Source: Methanobrevibacter sp.
Lineage (GTDB): Archaea; Methanobacteriota; Methanobacteria; Methanobacteriales; Methanobacteriaceae
Length of the DNA: 64,000 nt
Reading direction: 5' to 3'
Assembly (NCBI RefSeq): GCF_017539065.1
Contig: NZ_JAFYHP010000014.1
Coordinates: 1 to 64,000 of the forward strand
Below, in pieces: positions 58,207-64,000 of the stretch. Position numbers and translations under genes: made by a program. The notes under the pieces were generated by a model that did not search any database, was not told the origin of the DNA, and saw nothing but the letters and a program-made list of their open reading frames with translations. Numbering within the stretch: position 1 is the first letter of the stretch; every line of letters starts with the position of its first letter.

Positions 58207-59550
58207 TTAACTTCTAAAAACTTGTGCTTGAGCATTTCTTAAAATATGGATATCATATCCGATTCTGTAACCTTCTTCTTCGGCAAGCTCAGCATAAGCC
58301 GAAAGCATTGATAAGTCTCCGTGTGCCGGTATAATATGCTGTGGTTTCAACATACGTAAGAATTCCCTGTGGTCTTCTCTTCCAGCGTGTCCGGAAACGT
58401 GAGCATTAGGATAAATTCTTGCACCTTTCACTTTCAATCTCCTTTCCATAATGTGCCTGTTAGCAGCATTGGTCGGGTTTGGAATAATAGGTGCTGAAAT
58501 AATAATATTGTCTCCTTTTTTAATGTTAAATGGAGTTCTGCCACTAGCAATTCTTGGAAGCAGAGCATCTGGTTCCCCTTGGTGCCCTGTTGTTACAAGC
58601 AAGTAATTCGCACGGTCTTCATCTGCTTTCATTAAAGCTCTGTTAACAGCTTTTGGAGATCCATAAATACTGGCGTTTTCAGGTAATTTCAAAATTCCTA
58701 ATTTCTGTGCAATACCGCAGAATCTCTCCATTGACCTGCCCAAGAAAAATATTTCCCTATGGCTTTTCTTAGCGATGTCCGCAATGGCCTGTACACGTTC
58801 TATGTGAGATGAAAATGTGGTGACTATCATACCAGTTTTTTCATACAATGGCTCTCTCATCACATCTTCCAAAATATTTCTTGCAATTCTTTCTGAATGA
58901 GTCTTTACTTCTGAATAATTTATTGCATTAGTGGTTTCTACAATTAATGCAAGTACTCCTTTTTTACCTAATTCTTTTAATCTTTTGTAATCAGGTGGAG
59001 GAGATACCTTTTGATGGTTATCAAATTTAAAATCAAGTGCATATACAATAATTCCTTCTGGAGTATGTAAAACTGGAAATACTGCCTGTGGAATACTGTG
59101 TGTAGATTGTACAAATTCCAAAGTAATGTCTTTTGAAAGCTTTACTTTACTTCCAGGGTTTAAGACTTTAATCGGATTTTCTACTTTAAATTTGCGTTCC
59201 CCTTTAATTTGTTTTTCAATTAAAGCAGCGGTATATGGTGTTCCGATTAATGGTGCATCATATCTGTGTGCTAGTTTAGCGACCGCACCAATGTGGTCCA
59301 AGTGACCGTGAGAGAATACTATTCCTTTTACCTTACCGTCAACATCCTTCATCAAGGTGTCATCTGGAATAACTCCTCTTTCAATTAAATCTAAACTATG
59401 CATTCTATCGATATCAGTGTCCTCGTGCATACTAATCCTATCTAGATGAATTCCCATATCAAAAATAACAACATCATCATCTATACGGACAGCAGTCATG
59501 TTTTTCCCGACTTCCTGATATCCCCCTATAGCGATTACTTCAACGCTCAT
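58207..59550 (-). CDS. rnj: Archaeal RNase J (beta-CASP metallo-nuclease)
   Basis: A 447-residue ribonuclease J. Metal ligands: SHGHLDHIGA (H-x-H-x-D-H, about residues 80-85), the His in VQSTHSIPQ, the Asp in ALDFKFD and the C-terminal PAHGDLSML. The beta-CASP insert shows TGHQGEPDALL and ISAPIIPNP. It is a 5'-3' exo/endonuclease in archaeal mRNA turnover. Its position inside the isoprenoid operon (3 bp after fni, 12 bp before idsA) is conserved in Methanobacteriales as far as I know. Confidence 0.93.
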   Translation of the reverse strand: MSVEVIAIGGYQEVGKNMTAVRIDDDVVIFDMGIHLDRISMHEDTDIDRMHSLDLIERGVIPDDTLMKDVDGKVKGIVFSHGHLDHIGAVAKLAHRYDAPLIGTPYTAALIEKQIKGERKFKVENPIKVLNPGSKVKLSKDITLEFVQSTHSIPQAVFPVLHTPEGIIVYALDFKFDNHQKVSPPPDYKRLKELGKKGVLALIVETTNAINYSEVKTHSERIARNILEDVMREPLYEKTGMIVTTFSSHIERVQAIADIAKKSHREIFFLGRSMERFCGIAQKLGILKLPENASIYGSPKAVNRALMKADEDRANYLLVTTGHQGEPDALLPRIASGRTPFNIKKGDNIIISAPIIPNPTNAANRHIMERRLKVKGARIYPNAHVSGHAGREDHREFLRMLKPQHIIPAHGDLSMLSAYAELAEEEGYRIGYDIHILRNAQAQVFRS

Positions 59551-59553
59551 GTT

Positions 59554-60600
59554 TCATCTCCTTGAATAAGTCTTTGTGTTAATACCTCTCTCATTTAGCC
59601 ATTCCCTTGTTTTTCCGCGAATAACTAAATTAGATTGTTTCAATTCTTCAATATTGTTTGCTCCAACTAAAAACATAGCAATTCTTAGTGAATCATTAAA
59701 TCTATTAATAAATGTGTTTAAAGCTTCCTGAGAAGCGGAATTTTTTAGAAATGGCAAAGCCATACCGACTGCATCTGCCCCAAGGGCAATAGCTTTAGCG
59801 GCTTCAAGACCTGTGCGTATACCTCCGGATGAAATAACTGGAACATTGACTGCATTTGTAACTTCAACAGTAGAAATTGCAGTTGGAATTCCCCAATCCC
59901 AAAAAATTTCTCCTAAATACCTATCTTCTGCCCGATATGTTTCAACAGCAGCCCAACTAGTTCCTCCAGCACCTTCAATATCAATAAAATCAACTCCTGC
60001 ATCAACCAGTATTTTAGCTGACTCTGCAGAAATTCCGCAGCCGGTTTCTTTTGCAAGAACGGGAATATCAACGGTATCTGTGATTTTAGCGATTAATTCT
60101 GTATATCCTCTAGCATCCAAATCACCTTCAGGCTGTATTGATTCTTGAAGAGGATTTAAGTGAATTGCCAATATATCAGCATCCAATATCTCAACTGCTT
60201 TTTGGGCCAAATTCAATTGTGGGGCTCCAATATTTCCAACAAGTAAGCAATCTGGCGCATTTTCACGAACAATAGTATAAGTATCTTCAAGTTCAGGATG
60301 TTCGCAAGCTGCTCTTTGAGATCCAACTCCTAAAGCGATTCCATTATTTTCCGCTGCAATTGCTAATTGTTTATTAACTTCCTTAGCAGCAGGATGGCCT
60401 CCTGTAATAGCTGTAATAAATAAAGGGGAGTCTAATTTTTTACCAAAAACTGAAGTTGATAAATCTATTTCATTTTTATCAATCTCAGGCAAAACATTAT
60501 GGATTAACTCAATATCTTCGAATCCAGTAGTTTTATCCTTAAACTCCACATCATAATTTTCACAAATTAATAAATGCTCTAATTTTCTATCTGAAATCAT
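59554..60600 (-). CDS. fni: Isopentenyl-diphosphate delta-isomerase, type 2
   Basis: A 348-residue FMN-dependent IDI-2, interconverting IPP and DMAPP. It starts with [12 protein letters not shown] (the R-K-x-x-H substrate contact), then [30 protein letters not shown], the central [15 protein letters not shown] and [12 protein letters not shown], the FMN-phosphate site GGTSWA and [25 protein letters not shown] (shortened). All are typical of archaeal Fni. It lies 2 bp after ipk. Confidence 0.95.
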   Translation of the reverse strand: MISDRKLEHLLICENYDVEFKDKTTGFEDIELIHNVLPEIDKNEIDLSTSVFGKKLDSPLFITAITGGHPAAKEVNKQLAIAAENNGIALGVGSQRAACEHPELEDTYTIVRENAPDCLLVGNIGAPQLNLAQKAVEILDADILAIHLNPLQESIQPEGDLDARGYTELIAKITDTVDIPVLAKETGCGISAESAKILVDAGVDFIDIEGAGGTSWAAVETYRAEDRYLGEIFWDWGIPTAISTVEVTNAVNVPVISSGGIRTGLEAAKAIALGADAVGMALPFLKNSASQEALNTFINRFNDSLRIAMFLVGANNIEELKQSNLVIRGKTREWLNERGINTKTYSRR

Positions 60601-60602
60601 GA

Positions 60603-61403
60603 TTAATTTCCCCTTGAAATTATTGTTCCTTTTACATCTTCGTTTTCTAGTACTTTGAAAATATTATCTTTAACTTCAGCATTTATTATTTTAGATTCAA
60701 TTCCTAAATCTGCTAAAAATAAAAGCTCTTTAATCTTTCCTACCATACCACCAGTTACATCAACATTAGTGGTTCCTTCTAAAGTATCTAAATCCTTAAG
60801 TGAAGTGAATTTATCAAAAAATTGTGCATCATCATGTGTTTTAGGATTCTTATCATAAACTCCGTCGACATCTGTTCCCAGAATTACTTGGTCGGGACTG
60901 AGATTTTTTGCTAAATATTGGATTAATTGATCTCCTGATATTACGCAAAATTCCAACTCACAGTCAAGAACAACATCCCCATAAATAACTGGAATAAATC
61001 CTTTAGACAGATAATCTTTAAATAAATCCAAGTTGCCTCCGGTTATTCTTTTATTAGTTGCTGTTATAAAACTAGAAGCCGGAACGGCAATAACTGGCAA
61101 ACCCTCTTTAATAAAAGCTTCACAAACAAACATGTTTAATTTTTTAACTTCATTTTGAATTTCACAAAATCCCAATCTTTTTTGGGGATATTGCGATTCA
61201 TCAAATTTCTCTCCAATTTTATGTTTTTTTGCTGGAGGGTGTCCGAATGAACCCGCACCATGAACAATGACTAATTGTTTAGGTGAGTTATCAATTGAAG
61301 CTTTAATTTCAGATGCAATCCTTTTAAGACTAGCAGCATCGACTTCACTTGTCTTAGAATCTTTATTAGTTAATATGCTGCCGCCAATTTTTAAGATAAT
61401 CAT
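60603..61403 (-). CDS. ipk: Isopentenyl phosphate kinase
   Basis: A 266-residue amino-acid-kinase-fold enzyme that phosphorylates isopentenyl phosphate to IPP in the archaeal modified mevalonate pathway. [12 protein letters not shown] is the phosphate loop, the catalytic His is in [14 protein letters not shown], and [12 protein letters not shown] and [14 protein letters not shown] are the nucleotide-binding parts. It abuts mvk with no gap, so both are translated from one message. Confidence 0.94.
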   Translation of the reverse strand: MIILKIGGSILTNKDSKTSEVDAASLKRIASEIKASIDNSPKQLVIVHGAGSFGHPPAKKHKIGEKFDESQYPQKRLGFCEIQNEVKKLNMFVCEAFIKEGLPVIAVPASSFITATNKRITGGNLDLFKDYLSKGFIPVIYGDVVLDCELEFCVISGDQLIQYLAKNLSPDQVILGTDVDGVYDKNPKTHDDAQFFDKFTSLKDLDTLEGTTNVDVTGGMVGKIKELLFLADLGIESKIINAEVKDNIFKVLENEDVKGTIISRGN

Positions 61404-62369
61404 TTAATCACTGTAAACCCTTGAAGAAACCCCTTTGCGAGTAAATTTAACTTTTAAAATATTATCATCACGATCAATGGCCCTTGCCACTTCCTCAACT
61501 TTACCCGGACAGAGAGCAATAATACTTCCTCCGCCACCAGCCCCCGTAGTTTTAGCACCTATAGCGCCGGCTTCTCTTGCATTATATACCATACGAGACA
61601 ATTCTAGTGTGTTTACTCCTAAAACATCTAAAAACCCATGATTAATATTCATTAATTCACCAATTTTCGCGAAATCCCCTTTTAAAATAGCTTGTTTTGC
61701 ATAATTAGTCAGATTACCCATTGCAGTAATTACTGGATTAATAATTTTTGGATTTCTATCTTTACGATGCCTTACATCTTTAACCATCTTACCAGTATTT
61801 CCATGCTTAGTAGTGTAACCAACAACAAAAGGAACATCAAACTTAACATTGAAATGCTCAACTTTTTTATTTCTTGACAAATAAACAAGTCCTCCATAAG
61901 TTGAGACCAAGGTATCTAGTGGACTTGCGACGCCCTGAACTGCTTGTTCAACCATATGGGCATCATGTGCAAGAGACTGTTTGTTAAAACGAATATTATG
62001 ATATCTGTATAATGCAGCAAGTGTAGCTACTGTTACGGCTGCTGATGAACCGAGTCCTGAACCAATTGGAACATTGGAATTTAAAATAATTTCAATTGGA
62101 GTATGGTCATGAACTCTATAAAGAGACTCTAAAATATATCTAATAATACCTGGTTTTCCTTTAAGTAAAATATATTTTTTATATTGAGTAAGCAATTCCG
62201 CTTCAAAACCAATGTCCGGAGCTCTAAAAATAGTGGCATCAGTTTCTGATGGCTTAATGGTTACATAAGCTCTTTTATTTACTGCACCCGCTATAGCAGG
62301 TTCACTATAAACTACAGAATGTTCGCCAAATAATATAGTTTTTGCCGGAGCAGAGGCTTTAGCAATCAT
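61404..62369 (-). CDS. mvk: Mevalonate kinase
   Basis: A 321-residue GHMP kinase. The N-terminal SAPAKTILFGEHSVVYSEPAIAGAV (shortened: PAKTILFGEHSVVY), motif 2 PIGSGLGSSAAVTVATL and motif 3 TGAGGGGSIIALC are complete. It makes 5-phosphomevalonate. The classical second kinase and decarboxylase are not in this operon, consistent with the archaeal route through isopentenyl phosphate and IPK. Confidence 0.95.
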   Translation of the reverse strand: MIAKASAPAKTILFGEHSVVYSEPAIAGAVNKRAYVTIKPSETDATIFRAPDIGFEAELLTQYKKYILLKGKPGIIRYILESLYRVHDHTPIEIILNSNVPIGSGLGSSAAVTVATLAALYRYHNIRFNKQSLAHDAHMVEQAVQGVASPLDTLVSTYGGLVYLSRNKKVEHFNVKFDVPFVVGYTTKHGNTGKMVKDVRHRKDRNPKIINPVITAMGNLTNYAKQAILKGDFAKIGELMNINHGFLDVLGVNTLELSRMVYNAREAGAIGAKTTGAGGGGSIIALCPGKVEEVARAIDRDDNILKVKFTRKGVSSRVYSD

Positions 62370-62378
62370 AAATACACC

Positions 62379-63227
62379 TTACTTAAAAATTCCTGAAGCA
62401 TAACCTACAACTGATGTGAAATCTCCAGTGACATCACCACTAGTCCCATAAGCCAATATTTCACTAGTTTTCTTCCCACATCGTTTAGAAAGAGCCATGG
62501 TAGCCATTACCGGACCATAACCGCACATTGTAATATTATACTGAACAACTTCTTCAAAAAGTTTAAATTCATTCATTTCCCCAATATCTTCCAAAACAAA
62601 ACCATCGACCTTATTTGCTTTTTCTTGATTATTGAAATGAGATAAATCAGTACTTGCAATCACACAATAAGATTTATTTAATTTATCTGCCGCATCAACG
62701 ATTGAATTTGATAAATCGTTTGAAGTGACAAAGTTCTGTCTTCCCATTGTGATTGGAACAATTTTAAAATCATTGGAAAAATATTGTAGGAATGGTAGTT
62801 GAACTTCAATACTGTGCTCACGAATATGGGCTGTAAAATCTGCTGAAGCAATATCTGAAGATTCAATAATAGCTTCTGCAAATTCTTTGTCCACTTCAAC
62901 ATTTCCAAGTGGAGTAATCCATTCGCCTTCGTTGAATACGGATATTTCACTACCAAATCCAGTATGGTTGGGACTTATGATTATAAAAACTTCAGGAAAA
63001 CCATTTTTAACGATTTCGCAATAACCATGTGAGGCTATTGCACCAGAATATTGATAACCCGCATGAGGAACCATGACATTTATAGGATAATCTTTATCAT
63101 CAAATGAATTAAGCTTTGGCAAGTAACCAACGCCAGCATAATCTAAAAAACAACTTTCAATAAGTTTTTTTAGGATTTCAGGATTATCCGGATAAAATGC
63201 TCCGGCTACAGCAGGTTGTCTTAACAT
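62379..63227 (-). CDS. MEMO1-family protein (AmmeMemoRadiSam system protein B)
   Basis: A 282-residue MEMO-fold protein related to LigB-type dioxygenases. The N-terminal RQPAVAGAFYPDNPEIL, MVPHAGYQYSGAIASHGY and ISPNHTGFG contain the conserved His residues of the putative metal site; STDLSHF and MCGYGPVMATMALS follow. The human homologue is a copper-binding redox protein; archaeal members are conserved in this operon but have no proven reaction. It is located between rps2 and mvk. Confidence 0.92.
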   Translation of the reverse strand: MLRQPAVAGAFYPDNPEILKKLIESCFLDYAGVGYLPKLNSFDDKDYPINVMVPHAGYQYSGAIASHGYCEIVKNGFPEVFIIISPNHTGFGSEISVFNEGEWITPLGNVEVDKEFAEAIIESSDIASADFTAHIREHSIEVQLPFLQYFSNDFKIVPITMGRQNFVTSNDLSNSIVDAADKLNKSYCVIASTDLSHFNNQEKANKVDGFVLEDIGEMNEFKLFEEVVQYNITMCGYGPVMATMALSKRCGKKTSEILAYGTSGDVTGDFTSVVGYASGIFK

Positions 63228-63236
63228 CTAACTCAC

Positions 63237-63839
63237 TTAAAATTTAAGTTCGAATTCGGTTGCATCAATATCTAAATCGCCGTCTTCTGGAATGTCTCCT
63301 CTTTCTCTTAAGATTTGTCTTGCAAGTAACCAGTAAACTAAAGCAATAGCTTTTCTACCTTTGTTGTTTACAGGTACAGCAATATCAACAAAACTGAGTA
63401 AGTTTTCAGTATCACATAATGCAATAACTGGAATACCGTTTTGTTTGGATTCTAAAATTGCTTGTGCATCTGATCTTGGGTCAGTTACAACAATGATTTT
63501 TGGTTCAATAAATTTAGCATAATTTGGGTTAGTTAAAGTACCTGGGATGAATCTTCCAGGAATAGTTTTAGCACCGGTTAATTCACCGAATTTTTTAACA
63601 GGAGCTTGACCGTATTGACGGGTAGCTACTACTAAAATATCATCAGGGTCATATTTTGCTAATAATTTTGCAATTTGTCTAATTCTTTCATCAGTTTTTT
63701 GAATATCTAATACATATAAACCGTCAGATCTTACTCTGAATATGTATTTTTCCATGTCACTAGTTTTTTGCTGGGTACCAATGTGTAAACCAGCTGCTAA
63801 ATAATTATCTAAGTCTATTAAAAGTTCTTCATTTACCAT
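63237..63839 (-). CDS. rps2: 30S ribosomal protein S2
   Basis: A 200-residue archaeal uS2. [23 protein letters not shown] (shortened: [11 protein letters not shown]), [31 protein letters not shown] and the [11 protein letters not shown] segment are characteristic of the archaeal/eukaryotic type. The ribosome-binding site is TAGGTGA. It is the first complete gene of the isoprenoid operon, and the partial ferredoxin gene lies 15 bp upstream. Confidence 0.96.
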   Translation of the reverse strand: MVNEELLIDLDNYLAAGLHIGTQQKTSDMEKYIFRVRSDGLYVLDIQKTDERIRQIAKLLAKYDPDDILVVATRQYGQAPVKKFGELTGAKTIPGRFIPGTLTNPNYAKFIEPKIIVVTDPRSDAQAILESKQNGIPVIALCDTENLLSFVDIAVPVNNKGRKAIALVYWLLARQILRERGDIPEDGDLDIDATEFELKF

Positions 63840-63854
63840 TTTTTCACCTACAAT

Positions 63855-64000
63855 TTAAAAGTCATCTTCAATTTTAATACATTCATTTGGACAAACGTCC
63901 ATACATACTTCACAATAACTACATTCTTCAGGGTCGACAATTTCAATTTTGTCTCCTTTAAGAACTAATACTTCCATTGGGCAGACATCAGCACATTCTG
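63855..64000 (-). CDS. 4Fe-4S ferredoxin, C-terminal part (runs off the right edge)
   Basis: The minus-strand frame ends with TAA at 63855-63857 and stays open to the window edge. It reads ECADVCPMEVLVLKGD, then EECSYCEVCMDVCPNECIKIEDD, i.e. the end of the first and the whole second CxxCxxCxxxCP cluster motif of a 2[4Fe-4S] ferredoxin (the motif is CSYCEVCMDVCP). It precedes rps2 with a 15-bp gap and is likely cotranscribed. The N-terminus lies outside the window. Confidence 0.9.
   Translation of the reverse strand, partial: ECADVCPMEVLVLKGDKIEIVDPEECSYCEVCMDVCPNECIKIEDDF

Noticed and set aside
1-64000. CRISPR array, rRNA, tRNA genes or an intact insertion sequence
   Set aside because: No regularly spaced repeats, no tRNA-like cloverleaf and no transposase with terminal inverted repeats were recognised when reading the intergenic regions; the Cas4-like gene stands alone.

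Overview
The window is almost certainly a chromosomal piece of a methanogenic archaeon of the order Methanobacteriales, most likely Methanobrevibacter or a close relative. The grounds are the very A+T-rich DNA and archaeal information-processing proteins (SRP19, ribosomal proteins S8e and S2, archaeal GluRS and PheS, the split family B polymerase subunit PolB2). Methanogenesis genes are also present (F420-dependent methylene-H4MPT dehydrogenase, an MvhD/FdhB-like electron-transfer cluster, HypE, an F420 glutamyl-ligase homologue), with the archaeal isoprenoid pathway, secreted adhesin-like beta-helix proteins and archaeal TATA promoters. Translation starts commonly follow GGTG/GTGAT-type ribosome-binding sites. 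Several reading frames that open with a GTG or ATG a few codons upstream really start at the next ATG, because the first codons are the ribosome-binding site itself (hemB, mtd, the NAS gene).

Layout. 1-3.5 kb: small membrane/secreted proteins, an adhesin-like protein, an iron-sulfur flavoprotein and a gene fragment. 3.5-12.8 kb: hemD-srp19-recJ-like unit, a winged-helix regulator, a DEAD-box helicase, a radical SAM protein, a solo Cas4-like nuclease overlapping a thermonuclease-like gene, hypE with an RDD protein, and S8e. 13-18 kb: small acidic proteins, polB2, a HAD phosphatase, exonuclease III and pheS. 18-25.5 kb: an autoregulated TetR-GNAT-flavoprotein operon, hemB with a CitG homologue, chorismate synthase, a metallo-hydrolase and a DUF2121 protein. 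25.8-37 kb: ADP-forming acyl-CoA synthetase, a DUF447 flavoprotein, two tandem orphan substrate-binding proteins, a methyltransferase, a LarE-like sulfur transferase with a ThiF-like enzyme, an atypical ion channel, an F420-ligase-like protein and a second adhesin-like protein. 37-46 kb: purA, dapL leading an operon of three little-known proteins, a membrane-anchored scaffold-like protein and gltX. 46-53 kb: a ferredoxin-type aldo/keto reductase with a methyltransferase, an hcp-cupin operon divergent from a TrmB-like regulator, an ADP-ribosylglycohydrolase, a nicotianamine synthase homologue and mtd. 53.7-56.7 kb: an flp-like cluster (MvhD-like, FdhB-like, a half-length FdhA-like protein and an unknown protein). 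57.2-64 kb: the archaeal isoprenoid operon rps2-memo-mvk-ipk-fni-rnj-idsA with a ferredoxin gene running off the right edge.

The most striking non-gene signal is that at least sixteen ends of transcription units carry a perfect or near-perfect hairpin whose arm or loop contains the stop codon, usually followed by a T run. Other regulatory structure includes paired TetR operators bracketing a TATA box, a long imperfect palindrome centred between the divergent hcp and TrmB promoters, and a family of AATAGCTATT palindromes around mtd. No rRNA, tRNA, CRISPR array or intact insertion sequence was recognised. All functional assignments come from reading protein motifs by eye, without database searches.
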